64,000 bases of DNA from Nocardia rhamnosiphila NBRC 108938 (GTDB lineage: Bacteria; Actinomycetota; Actinomycetes; Mycobacteriales; Mycobacteriaceae): contig NZ_JOAJ01000012.1 in NCBI RefSeq assembly GCF_000720425.1, forward strand, positions 1 through 64,000, given 5' to 3'. This document shows positions 32,560-41,124 of the stretch, in pieces. Every line of letters starts with the position of its first letter. Position 1 is the first letter of the stretch. Under the pieces are notes generated by a model, which made no database searches, was not told where the DNA came from, and saw only the letters and a list, made by a program, of their open reading frames with translations. The position numbers and the translations under genes are program-made.

Positions 32560-33058
32560 CCCTTGGTTCAGCCTGTTTCGGCAAGCCGAACGGTCGGCGT
32601 TTCACCTGGAGGTCCGAGATACGTACGCGGTGCCCAGCGAATCCGAACCGCTTCGACGGTTCCTCGCTGGTGAGCCGCCCACAGATGACGAGTTCCTATC
32701 CCGGCCGTGGACCGACCTCGTACGGGAGACGACAGGTCGGGGTGTGACCGTTGGCCGGGTACGGGTGGTCACTGTTCCACACAGTGATTATCAGCGCTGG
32801 TTGCTGTCCGTGACCGGCAGCAATATCGACGCCGGCGAAGACATCCGGTACTTGCCCCGACATTTGGCCGGTACAGTTACGCCGGATGACTTCTGGTTGT
32901 TCGACAGTCACACGGTCGGTTTCAACTTGGTGGATCATGATGGCAAACCGGCCGGTGCCGCAGTCACCCACGACCCCGATATCGCGGCTCACTGCCGCAG
33001 CATCCGTGATCGGCTGTGGGAAATGGCTACGCCTTACACCGAGTATGTCAGTCGGTGA
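32540..33058 (+). CDS. DUF6879 family protein
   Basis: A 172-residue protein matching the DUF6879 pattern: FRQAERSAFHLEVRDTYAVPSE near the N-terminus, a FLAGEPP stretch, the RVRVVTVPHSDYQRWLL core, and EDIRYLPRHLAG with DDFWLFDSHTVGFN near the C-terminus. The family accompanies helix-turn-helix DUF5753 regulators in actinobacteria and has no proven role; a partner or toxin-like counterpart is often proposed. The GTG start lies inside the previous gene, and its stop overlaps the GTG of the regulator. Confidence 0.85.
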   Translation: MELIQNSPWFSLFRQAERSAFHLEVRDTYAVPSESEPLRRFLAGEPPTDDEFLSRPWTDLVRETTGRGVTVGRVRVVTVPHSDYQRWLLSVTGSNIDAGEDIRYLPRHLAGTVTPDDFWLFDSHTVGFNLVDHDGKPAGAAVTHDPDIAAHCRSIRDRLWEMATPYTEYVSR

Positions 33059-33894
33059 CCAGTTCGGTTCAACAGCAACGCGAAGCTCTCGGGGGGCGAC
33101 TTCGAGAGCTTCGCCTACAAGCGGGATTGAGCGGTAGCGAGCTTGCCCGCCAGGCAGGCTGGCATCAAACACGGGTGCCGAAGATCGAATACGGCAAAAC
33201 CAAACCCACGGAAGCCGACATACGACTCTGGTGCACGCTGACCGACTCCAGGGACCAAGCGGCCGACCTGATCGCTACGGCCCGGAACATCGAAGCCGCG
33301 TATGTCGAGTGGCGGAGAGTCTTGCAGGCGGGTACAAGGCGGCGGCAACACGTCTCGGTCAAACTCACCGAGCAATCCAAGCGCTTGCGGATCTTTCAAC
33401 CGTCGCTCATCCCCGGCATCCTCCAGACGGCCGAATATGCACAGGCGATGCTGCGTCGGTCTATCGACTTCCACCGGATATCAGATGACCTGGACAAAGG
33501 TGTAGCAAAACGATTAGAACGGCAACAGCTTCTATACAAGGGCGAACGTAGGTTCTGGATTCTCATCGGAGAACAAGCGCTGTATACCACAGTTGGAAAC
33601 GGCTTGGTCATGGCCGGCCAACTAGACCGGCTTCTAGCGGTCATCGGCCTCTCCCGGGTCACGTTCGGCATCGTCCCTGCAACGGCAGAACTACCTATGC
33701 AGACGACGAATTTCGTTATGTTCGATGATCGGATGGTGATGGTTGAGACGATGACAGCAGAACTCACGATTTCCCAACCGCGAGAGATTGCGCAATACCA
33801 CAGAGCGTTTAATACGCTGGCGGGGAAAGCAGTCACCGAGGACGCTGCCCGGGGTGTGATCTGGACAGCGCTCGAACGCCGTAGGGGTATCTGA
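33055..33894 (+). CDS. XRE-type regulator with DUF5753 (Scr1-type) domain
   Basis: A 279-residue regulator. The N-terminal XRE helix-turn-helix (about 10-65) contains LRELRLQAGLSGSELARQAG and HQTRVPKIEYGKTKPTEAD. The C-terminal DUF5753 domain (about 95-275) has FQPSLIPGILQTAEYAQAML, the segment typical of the group, plus FGIVPATAELPMQTTNFVMFDDRMV. Relatives act in developmental control (WhiJ-like) with small partner proteins, often DUF397; here the partner is DUF6879. It overlaps that gene by four bases (GTGA), so expression is tied to it. Confidence 0.88.
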   Translation: MTSSVQQQREALGGRLRELRLQAGLSGSELARQAGWHQTRVPKIEYGKTKPTEADIRLWCTLTDSRDQAADLIATARNIEAAYVEWRRVLQAGTRRRQHVSVKLTEQSKRLRIFQPSLIPGILQTAEYAQAMLRRSIDFHRISDDLDKGVAKRLERQQLLYKGERRFWILIGEQALYTTVGNGLVMAGQLDRLLAVIGLSRVTFGIVPATAELPMQTTNFVMFDDRMVMVETMTAELTISQPREIAQYHRAFNTLAGKAVTEDAARGVIWTALERRRGI

Positions 33895-34500
33895 GCGGCA
33901 ACGACCCGGTTGCGGCCCGTACATCAACCGGTCTCAACCATACGGTGAGGACGCCCGCGCATCGTCCACCGGACGGGGCAACGAGCGGTGCCCTCGGAGG
34001 GTCCCGGGTGGTCTTGACCTGGTGGTCGACGACTCCGGCGCGGCAACGGCGTGAGGATTCTGGCACTACGGCCGGGTGAGCGGCAGCCAGATCACGGTCA
34101 GTTCGGAGTCCACCGAGGTCCGGTCATGAGCCTCGAAGAGCTTGCCGGGGTCGCGGTTCACGACACGGTGCGACTCAGGTTGCGTCATCACGCCGAGCAA
34201 CGCGACCGGCCTTATCTGGGGCGATCCTGGTATGGATTACAGGCTTTCGGATCAAAACCGTCCGGCGTCTCCCCACTCACCTGCCGCTGCCGAAACGGCA
34301 GTGTGGTCCAGTTTCATTCTTGAATCCTGACGACCGCTCCCCCAAGCCCCAAGCCATACCGATAGCCGAAGCGCGTGACCTCATTTTTCGCCGATTTGAT
34401 CACAACGCATAGACCCTACGCGATGAATTAGTTCCTCGATAAACGACGTCGTAATTCGGATCAGTTCCACTTTCCGTGATATGTGGCTTGGGTGGGGCCG
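33895..34500. other. Lower-GC region without a recognised gene
   Basis: Follows the DUF5753 regulator. GC is uneven and the short open frames have no start signals or family similarity. This part of the gap could be a decayed gene or acquired DNA that lost its coding capacity; nothing definite is seen. Confidence 0.4.
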
Positions 34501-34695
34501 TCAGGCTGAACTCGACGATCTTCGATTCGGCATCCAGAACTGTACTTCGTGGTCACCGGCCCGATCCGGCAAGTGCCGCATCGCGGTATCGGCGCTGTCG
34601 GCCACCGCCGTGTATCCGGTGATGGCGGCGATTGTCAACGGGCCGAGCAGACCGAAAACGGATACAAACCGGACCAAATCGGACCGGAGATGCAT
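34501..34695 (-). CDS. Possible small membrane protein
   Basis: A 64-codon frame with one hydrophobic segment, RFVSVFGLLGPLTIAAITGY, after a short basic start and before a polar tail DSADTAMRHLPDRAGDHEVQ. Third-position GC is fairly high, which favours coding, but there is no clear ribosome site and no recognised family. It may be real or chance. Confidence 0.3.
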   Translation of the reverse strand: MHLRSDLVRFVSVFGLLGPLTIAAITGYTAVADSADTAMRHLPDRAGDHEVQFWMPNRRSSSSA

Positions 34696-34804
34696 TGCCG
34701 AAGTGCCTGTACCGGAGGATTACTGGATATATGCCCCAGTAACAGCTGGATCTGTGCTGCTGCGGGTGAGCTCGTTTCATTGATCACCAATCGAAGGTAA
34801 GCAA

Positions 34805-36220
34805 ATGGCGCCTGTTATCACCTCGCTGACACCGTCTTCCGGCCCTGCAGCGAGTTTCAACACTGTCATCATCACCGGCTCCGGATTCAGTGGTGTCGGC
34901 CCGTTGACTGTCCGGTTCGGCACGACGGCAACCACATTCACCATCGACTCCAATACCCGGATCACGGCCATCGCCCCGCCGGGAACCGGCACGGTGAACG
35001 TCACCGTACAGGCACTGCTGGACGGCACGAGCAATCCGCTGCCCTACACCTATGTCGGGGTTCCTGCCTTGACCAGCATCAGTCCGGCTTCGGGGTCGGC
35101 GGCCGGTGGGACAACGGTCGTGCTGACGGGTACGAATCTGACGGGAGCGACCGCGGTGAGTTTCGGCGGTACCCCGGCGACTTCGTTCACCGTGAACTCG
35201 TCGACACAGATCACGGCGGTGGCGCCTGCCCATTCGGTCGGGACGGTGTTGGTCAGGGTCACCACAGCCGGCGGAACCAGCAACGGGGTCTCCTACACCT
35301 ACGTCGCGGTACCGACACTGACCGCCATCGCCCCGAACACCGGTCCGGTGACCGGCGGGACGACGGTCGTGCTCACCGGCACGAACCTGACGGGAGCGAC
35401 CGCGGTGAGTTTCGGCGGTACCCCGGCCACGTCGTTCACCGTGAACTCGTCGACACAGATCACCGCCGTCGCCCCCGCAGGAGCGGCCGGAACGGTGTCG
35501 GTCACCGTCACCACAGCCGGTGGAACGAGCAACGGGGTCTCCTACACCTACGTCGCGGTACCCACCCTCACCACCGTCGCCCCGAATGCCGGTCCGGTGA
35601 CCGGCGGGACCACGGTCGTGCTGACGGGTACGAATCTGACGGGCACGACGGCGGTAAGTTTCGGCGGTACCCCCGCGACTTCGTTCACGGTCAACTCCTC
35701 GACGCAGATCACTGCGGTGACGCCCGCCCATTCAGCCGGGTCGATACTGGTCACCGCCACCACAGTCGGCGGAACCAGCAACGGGGTCTCCTACACCTAC
35801 GTCGCGGTACCCACGCTGACCACCATTGCACCGAACGCGGGTCCCGTGACCGGCGGGACGACGGTCGTGCTCACCGGCACGAACCTGACGGGTGCCACCG
35901 CGGTGAATTTCGGTGGCACACCGGCGACCTCGTTCGTCGTCAACTCCGCCACCCAGATCACCGCCGTCGCTCCCGCAGGTGCGGCCGGAACAGTGCGCGG
36001 TACCCACCCTCACCACCATCGCACCGAACGCGGGTCCCGTGACCGGCGGCACCACGGTCGTACTCACCGGAACAGCACTGACCGGCGCGACCGCGGTGAA
36101 TTTCGGTGGCACACCGGCGACCTCGTTCGTCGTCAACTCCGCCACCCAGATCACCGCCGTCGCTCCCGCAGGTGCGGCCGGAACAGTGCACCACCATCAC
36201 ACCGAACGCCGGCCCCGTGA
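34805..36220 (+). CDS. IPT/TIG repeat protein, 5' part of a frameshifted gene
   Basis: The first about 395 codons encode five tandem IPT/TIG domains of about 83 residues, each with the pattern PxLTxIxPxxGPVxGGTTVVLTGTxLTG, FGGTPATSF and ITAVAP. The first unit (MAPVITSLTPSSGPA) is the most divergent. There is no signal peptide; the ATG at 34805 follows GAAGGTAAG. In unit five a 56-base deletion relative to neighbouring units (at about 35994) shifts the frame, so the last about 70 codons are out of frame. IPT/TIG domains are immunoglobulin-like and usually found in surface or filament proteins. With the downstream part this was one gene; the lesion is discussed separately. Confidence 0.75.
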   Translation: MAPVITSLTPSSGPAASFNTVIITGSGFSGVGPLTVRFGTTATTFTIDSNTRITAIAPPGTGTVNVTVQALLDGTSNPLPYTYVGVPALTSISPASGSAAGGTTVVLTGTNLTGATAVSFGGTPATSFTVNSSTQITAVAPAHSVGTVLVRVTTAGGTSNGVSYTYVAVPTLTAIAPNTGPVTGGTTVVLTGTNLTGATAVSFGGTPATSFTVNSSTQITAVAPAGAAGTVSVTVTTAGGTSNGVSYTYVAVPTLTTVAPNAGPVTGGTTVVLTGTNLTGTTAVSFGGTPATSFTVNSSTQITAVTPAHSAGSILVTATTVGGTSNGVSYTYVAVPTLTTIAPNAGPVTGGTTVVLTGTNLTGATAVNFGGTPATSFVVNSATQITAVAPAGAAGTVRGTHPHHHRTERGSRDRRHHGRTHRNSTDRRDRGEFRWHTGDLVRRQLRHPDHRRRSRRCGRNSAPPSHRTPAP

Positions 36221-39162
36221 CCGGCGGGACCACCGTTGTGCTCACCGGAACAGGTTTGACCGGAGCCACCGCGGTGAATTTCGGGGCTACCCCGGCAACC
36301 TCGTTCACGGTCGACTCGGCGACGCAGATCACCGCCGTCGCACCCGCAGGAGCGGCCGGAACAGTGTCGGTCACCGCCACTACCGTGGGTGGAACAAGTA
36401 ACGGCGTCGCGTACACCTACGTCGTAGTGCCGACCCTGACCACCATCACACCGAACGCCGGTCCGGTGACCGGCGGCACCACGGTCGTGCTCACCGGCAC
36501 GGGATTGACGGGAGCCACCGCGGTGAACTTCGGGGCTACCCCGGCAACCTCGTTCACGGTCGACTCGGCGACGCAGATCACCGCCGTCGCACCCGCAGGA
36601 GCAGCCGGAACAGTGTCGGTCACCGCCACCACCGTGGGCGGCACCAGCAACGGCGTCTCCTACACCTACGTCGCGGTACCCACCCTCACCACGGCGGTGC
36701 CCAACGTGGGTTCGGTGGCCGGCGGCACCACGGTCGTGCTCACCGGAACAGGGCTGACCGGAGCCACCGCGGTGAACTTCGGTGCTACCCCGGCGACCTC
36801 GTTCGTCGTGGACTCCGACACCCAGATCACCGCCGTCGCACCCGCGGGAGCGGCCGGAACAGTGTCGGTCACCGTCACTACAACCGGTGGAACAAGTAAC
36901 GGTGTCGCGTACACCTACATCCCGGTGCCCACCCTCACCACGGCGGTGCCCAACGTGGGTTCGGTGGCCGGCGGCACCACGGTTGTCCTCACCGGAACAG
37001 GGCTGACCGGAGCCACCGCGGTGAACTTCGGTGCTACCCCGGCGACCTCGTTCGTCGTGGATTCCGACACCCAGATCACGGCGGTCGCCCCCTCGGGTGC
37101 GGCCGGAACGATACTGGTCACGGTCACCACTGTGGGTGGAACGAGTAACGGGGTCTCCTACACCTACGTCGCGGTACCCACCCTCACCACCGTCGCCCCG
37201 AACGCCGGTCCGGTGGCCGGCGGCACCACGGTTGTCCTCACCGGAACGGGACTGACCGGAGCCACCGCGGTGAACTTCGGTGCTACCCCGGCGACCTCGT
37301 TCGTCGTGGACTCCGACACCCAGATCACCGCCGTCGCACCCGCAGGAGCGGCCGGCACAGTGTCGGTCACCGTCACCACCGTGGGCGGTACCAGCAACGG
37401 CGTCTCCTACACCTACGTCGCGGTACCCACCCTCACCACCGTCGCCCCGAACGCCGGTCCGGTGGCCGGCGGCACCACGGTCGTACTCACCGGAACAGCC
37501 TTGACCGGTGCCACCGCGGTGAATTTCGGGGCTACCCCGGCAACCTCGTTCGTCGTGGACTCCGACACCCAGATCACCGCCGTCGCACCCGCAGGAGCGG
37601 CCGGAACGATACCGGTCACGGTCACCACCGTGGGTGGCACCAGCAACGGCGTCTCCTACACCTATGCGGCGGTGCCGACGCTGACCACGGCGGTGCCCAA
37701 TGTGGGTTCGGTGACCGGCGGGACGACGGTTGTGCTCACCGGCACGAACTTGACCGGTGCCACCGCGGTGGACTTCGGTGCCACGCCGGCGACCTCGTTC
37801 GTCGTGGACTCCGATACCCAGATCACCGCCACCGCACCCGCGGGAGCGGCCGGCACAGTATCGGTCACCGTCACCACCGCAGGCGGAACCACCAACGGGG
37901 TCTCCTACACCTACGTCGCGGTGCCCACGCTGACCACAGTGGTACCCAACACCGGTCCGGTAGCAGGCGGGACCACGGTCACCCTCACCGGGACGAATCT
38001 GACGGGTGCGACCGCGGTGAGCTTCGGTGCCACCCCGGCGACGTCGTTCACCATCGACTCCGTCACCCAGATCACGGCTATTGCCCCCGCAGGCACGGCC
38101 GGGACGGTACCGGTCACGGTCACCACCGTGGGTGGAACAAGTAACGGCGTCTCCTACACCTACGTCGCGGTGCCGACACTGACCACCATCGCCCCGAACG
38201 CCGGTCCGGTGGCCGGCGGGACCACGGTTGTCCTCACCGGAACAGGACTGACCGGAGCCACCGCGGTGAATTTCGGTGCCACCCCGGCAACCTCGTTCAC
38301 GGTCGACTCGGCGTCGCAGATCACCGCCGTCGCCCCCGCAGGAGCGGCCGGAACGATACTGGTCACCGTCACCACTCCGGGCGGCACCAGCAACGGGGTC
38401 GCCTACACCTACGCGGCGGTGCCGACACTGACCACGGTGGTGCCCAACGCCGCTCCGGTGACCGGCGGCACCACGGTCGTGCTCACCGGGACGAATCTGA
38501 CGGGTGCGACCGCGGTGAGTTTCGGTGGCAACCCGGCGGCTTCGTTCAGTGTCGACTCCAGCACTCAGATCACGGCCATCGCCCCGGCCGGGTCGGCCGG
38601 GACGATACTGGTCACCGTCACCACTCCGGGCGGCACCAGCAATGGGGTCGCCTACACCTACGTCGCGGTGCCGACACTGACCACCATCGCCCCGGACGCC
38701 GGTCCGGTGGCCGGCGGGACCACGGTCGTGCTCACCGGAACGGGACTGACCGGAGCCACCGCGGTGAATTTCGGGGCTACCCCGGCGGCCTCGTTCGTCG
38801 TGGACTCCGACACCCAGATCACGGCGGTCACTCCTGCCGGGACGGCTGGGGCGGTACTGGTCACCGTCACCACTGCGGGAGGAACCGTCGACGGCGTCTC
38901 CTTCACCTACGCGGCGGTGCCCACGCTGAGCGCGGTCGGTCCGGCTTCGGGTACGGCGGCCGGCGGGACCACGGTCACCATCGCCGGGACGGCGTTGACA
39001 GGTGCGACCGCGGTGAGTTTCGGTGCTTCCCCGGCGACTTCGTTCGTCGTGGACTCCGACACCCAGATCACCGCCATCGCCCCCTCCGGCGCGGTCGGAA
39101 CGATACCGGTCACCGTCACCACCCCGGGCGGTACCAGCAACGGGGTCTCCTACACCTACCTC
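34805..39162 (+). repeat. Eighteen tandem 249-base units encoding IPT/TIG domains
   Basis: The unit is 249 bases (83 codons). Sixteen units are full length; unit five lacks 56 bases and unit six lacks 71 bases, both starting after the same sequence GGCCGGAACAGTG. Units seven to eighteen are very similar, many identical over long stretches at the DNA level, which points to recent duplication or gene conversion. The first and last units are the most diverged, as expected for an array that grows internally. Confidence 0.9.
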
Positions 39163-39165
39163 TGA
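36217..39165 (+). CDS. IPT/TIG repeat protein, 3' part of a frameshifted gene
   Basis: Continues the array in a different frame with twelve consecutive IPT/TIG units (units 7-18) and ends in SNGVSYTYL. No ATG or ribosome site precedes this part: the frame is open from about 36190, and the GTG at 36217 is only the first codon that could serve. Between the two parts lies unit six in a third frame (about 35996-36188). Restoring the missing 56 and 71 bases gives a single 1,495-residue protein. No membrane anchor, sorting signal or extra C-terminal domain follows the last repeat. Confidence 0.7.
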   Translation: MTGGTTVVLTGTGLTGATAVNFGATPATSFTVDSATQITAVAPAGAAGTVSVTATTVGGTSNGVAYTYVVVPTLTTITPNAGPVTGGTTVVLTGTGLTGATAVNFGATPATSFTVDSATQITAVAPAGAAGTVSVTATTVGGTSNGVSYTYVAVPTLTTAVPNVGSVAGGTTVVLTGTGLTGATAVNFGATPATSFVVDSDTQITAVAPAGAAGTVSVTVTTTGGTSNGVAYTYIPVPTLTTAVPNVGSVAGGTTVVLTGTGLTGATAVNFGATPATSFVVDSDTQITAVAPSGAAGTILVTVTTVGGTSNGVSYTYVAVPTLTTVAPNAGPVAGGTTVVLTGTGLTGATAVNFGATPATSFVVDSDTQITAVAPAGAAGTVSVTVTTVGGTSNGVSYTYVAVPTLTTVAPNAGPVAGGTTVVLTGTALTGATAVNFGATPATSFVVDSDTQITAVAPAGAAGTIPVTVTTVGGTSNGVSYTYAAVPTLTTAVPNVGSVTGGTTVVLTGTNLTGATAVDFGATPATSFVVDSDTQITATAPAGAAGTVSVTVTTAGGTTNGVSYTYVAVPTLTTVVPNTGPVAGGTTVTLTGTNLTGATAVSFGATPATSFTIDSVTQITAIAPAGTAGTVPVTVTTVGGTSNGVSYTYVAVPTLTTIAPNAGPVAGGTTVVLTGTGLTGATAVNFGATPATSFTVDSASQITAVAPAGAAGTILVTVTTPGGTSNGVAYTYAAVPTLTTVVPNAAPVTGGTTVVLTGTNLTGATAVSFGGNPAASFSVDSSTQITAIAPAGSAGTILVTVTTPGGTSNGVAYTYVAVPTLTTIAPDAGPVAGGTTVVLTGTGLTGATAVNFGATPAASFVVDSDTQITAVTPAGTAGAVLVTVTTAGGTVDGVSFTYAAVPTLSAVGPASGTAAGGTTVTIAGTALTGATAVSFGASPATSFVVDSDTQITAIAPSGAVGTIPVTVTTPGGTSNGVSYTYL

Positions 39166-39181
39166 CGGCGGGTGCGGCCGG

Positions 39182-39211
39182 GCCGTCGGCGGGCGATTGC
39201 CTGCCGACGGC
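39182..39211 (+). terminator. Terminator hairpin after the TIG-repeat gene
   Basis: GCCGTCGGCGGG at 39182-39193 pairs with CCTGCCGACGGC at 39200-39211, a 12-pair stem with one G-U pair and a six-base loop, 16 bases after the stop. No T-tract. Position and stem strength support a terminator for the repeat gene. Confidence 0.6.
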
Positions 39212-39527
39212 TCGATCGCGTTACGGTCGAGAGGGGGGCCGTGATCATGGACGACCGGTGCCGGCATGACGACCTCGGGTACGACGGCGCGATCGGCACC
39301 GCCGCCGCCACAGATTCCGTAATTCGCCGGCCCACCGCACATCGGACGGGAGAGCTGTTCACGAGTGCCGGCGATGGGGCAGGATAACTCTGCCGGTGGA
39401 CCGATCGCCGGTGGACCGTCCGGATCCGGAAGTCCATGTGCCGTGGATGTCGAGAATGCTCGGGCGGCTCCGTCCCGGCGCGACGAGCAGCCACACGATC
39501 GGCGATACCGACGAAGGAGCGACCAGC
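39212..39527. other. Intergenic region before the PPOX-fold gene
   Basis: About 315 bases with short open frames on both strands but none with a start signal or recognisable family. It should contain the promoter of the following gene. Nothing else is seen. Confidence 0.35.
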
Positions 39528-40025
39528 ATGCAACCGAACGAGATCACCGCGATCCTGAACCGCCCTGTCGGCCAAGAGCTCCTGGCCCGTGACCTGCTCC
39601 GCATGGCCTACGTCGCCAAGGACGGTACGCCCCGCAACATCCCCATCGGATTCACCTGGAACGGCTCGCAGATCGTCGTCTGCACCTCGAAGAACGCCCC
39701 GAAGCTGCCTTCCCTGCGCCGTAACCCCGAGGTCGCGCTGACGATCGATACCGAGGTGCATCCGCCGAAGATCCTGCTCATCCGCGGCCGAGCGGAGCTG
39801 GACGTGGTCGACGGCATCCCGGAGGAGTACCTCCAGATGAACGGCAGCTACGAGATGACCCCCGAACAGCGCGTCGAGTGGGAGGCCGAGGTCCGCTCGC
39901 TCTACGACGGTATGGTCCGGATCGTCATCACCCCGACCTGGGCGAAACTCATCGACTTCGAGACCACCCTGCCCAGCGCTGTCGAGGAGCTGATCCGGCA
40001 GCGGGCCGATCGTCAGCGCGCCTGA
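39528..40025 (+). CDS. Pyridoxamine 5'-phosphate oxidase-fold protein
   Basis: A 165-residue split-barrel flavoprotein-like protein. The core reads GTPRNIPIGFTWNGSQIVVCTSKNAPKLPSLRRNPEVALTID in outline, the usual strand-turn-strand pattern that binds FMN or F420, followed by LLIRGRAELDVVDG. Such proteins reduce or bind flavin cofactors, but the substrate is unknown. The ATG at 39528 is preceded by GAAGGAGCG. It is the first of two co-directional genes before a degraded region. Confidence 0.85.
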   Translation: MQPNEITAILNRPVGQELLARDLLRMAYVAKDGTPRNIPIGFTWNGSQIVVCTSKNAPKLPSLRRNPEVALTIDTEVHPPKILLIRGRAELDVVDGIPEEYLQMNGSYEMTPEQRVEWEAEVRSLYDGMVRIVITPTWAKLIDFETTLPSAVEELIRQRADRQRA

Positions 40026-40098
40026 ACCGATCAGCCCGGCAGTACCGAAACTGCGAAGGTCGAGTCATTCGGCCACCGCTACTACCCAGGAGTCGAGG

Positions 40099-40584
40099 TT
40101 GCCACCGATCCAGGTCGCCGTCTGCGGGCCCAGCAATTGCACCGGCACCGACGCCGCCAACGCTCGCGAAGTCGGCAGACTGCTGGCCCGAGCCGGGGCC
40201 ACCGTGCTGTGCGGTGGCGGAAGCGGGGTCATGGCCGCGGTGGCGGAAGGGGCCTCCGCCGAGAACGGTTTGGTCATCGGCATCCGGCCCGATGCCGAGC
40301 CGGCCGGGATCTGCGAGGGTCTTTCGGCTGTCCTGTACACGAACATGGGAGAGGCGCGTAACGCCATCCTGGTCCGATCCGCCGACGCGGTCATCGTCGT
40401 AGGCGGTTCCTGGGGAACACTGTCCGAACTCGCGCTTGCCAACCACCGGGGAAACACCCCGGTGATCACGCTCGGCGGCTGGAAGATCCTCGACGCCGAC
40501 GACAACCCCATCCACGCCGCCATCACGGCGACCAGCCCGCAGGTCGCCGTGCGGACAGCTCTGGCGCAGAGCAGGCGCTTCTAG
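40099..40584 (+). CDS. LOG-like/TIGR00725 family protein
   Basis: A 161-residue Rossmann-like protein related to the LOG (lysine decarboxylase-like) and molybdenum-cofactor-carrier group. Visible motifs are IQVAVCGPSN, LCGGGSGVMAAVAEGA (the GGGxxGxM nucleotide-binding pattern) and VIVVGGSWGTLSELALA (the PGGxGTxxE-like motif, with Ser-Trp before Gly-Thr). The TTG at 40099 is the start, behind AGGAGTCGAGG. The product may bind a nucleotide or cofactor; no reaction is known for this subgroup. Confidence 0.82.
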   Translation: MPPIQVAVCGPSNCTGTDAANAREVGRLLARAGATVLCGGGSGVMAAVAEGASAENGLVIGIRPDAEPAGICEGLSAVLYTNMGEARNAILVRSADAVIVVGGSWGTLSELALANHRGNTPVITLGGWKILDADDNPIHAAITATSPQVAVRTALAQSRRF

Positions 40585-40640
40585 CTCTTCGGTGCGCGCA
40601 GGCCGTCCAGCAGGACGCGGGTCAGATGATCGTCGACCCG
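40581..40640 (-). pseudogene. C-terminal stub of a TetR-type regulator
   Basis: On the minus strand the last 20 codons before a stop at 40581 read ARVDDHLTRVLLDGLRAPKS, which looks like the C-terminal helix of many TetR regulators. No upstream TetR sequence remains in frame. The stop overlaps the end of the LOG-like gene. A short match like this may be chance; it gains weight because a second gene fragment begins within 30 bases. Confidence 0.35.
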
Positions 40641-40665
40641 GGCGCCGCAGCGGCAGACCGTCGAT

Positions 40666-41059
40666 AAGCGGAATCCAGAATTCACCGTGGAGGGGCAATG
40701 CGACACCGGCGACGATCGCCGACCACATCCGCCCGCGGATCGACGCCGTGGCGAAGGCCCCGCGCATCGTGGCGTCGGTGATGCTGAGCGTGACGAACAG
40801 ACCGGGCGCCGTCCGCGAGGAGATCGCCGGAATGCTCGGCTTCGCTTCCGATTTCGCCAGTTACCGAACGCTTCTCGACCGCCAGGGACAGCGCAATGTC
40901 GCGGAAACCGTGGTCGCCGGGGACGAGGAAACCGTCGCCGCCGCCGTCCGCGCATACTCCGCCGCCGGTGCGACCGACCTGCTGGTCAGCCCGGTCGGCG
41001 ACAACGCCGAAAAAGCGAGAACACTGGAACTGGCCGAAGAATTGTCCCGCCCGCGGTAA
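40666..41059 (+). pseudogene. 3' remnant of an F420/FMN-dependent LLM oxidoreductase
   Basis: The frame from about 40690 encodes the C-terminal third of a luciferase-like monooxygenase: TIADHIRPRIDAVA, then RIVASVMLSVTNRP, FASYRTLLDRQG and EETVAAAVRAYSAAGATDLLVSPVG. These match the end of the TIGR03564-like F420-dependent group. The N-terminal two thirds, with the cofactor-binding barrel, are missing, and no start signal is present. It lies against the TetR-like stub, so one deletion may have fused remnants of a TetR and its target enzyme. Confidence 0.65.
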
Positions 41060-41124
41060 CGCTGCGGCTACGCTGGCCACGAGGTCTTATCGCGATTGCT
41101 CCGCGCGGACCCTCGGAGGAATGA

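Noticed and set aside
34000..34800. Remnant of a phage or insertion sequence next to the TIG array
   Set aside because: No transposase, integrase, inverted terminal repeats or target duplications could be found.
35990..36190. Programmed ribosomal frameshifting in the TIG gene
   Set aside because: There is no slippery heptamer or downstream structure, and whole segments of the repeat unit are missing at both junctions, which shows deletions.
34805..39165. CRISPR array or minisatellite
   Set aside because: The 249-base period encodes the 83-residue IPT/TIG domain in frame, with protein-level conservation and no spacer-repeat structure.
36151..39342. A 1,063-codon minus-strand open frame opposite the TIG array
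   Set aside because: It repeats with the same 249-base period and is rich in Arg, Gly, Asp and His; it exists only because the array is GC-rich and periodic.
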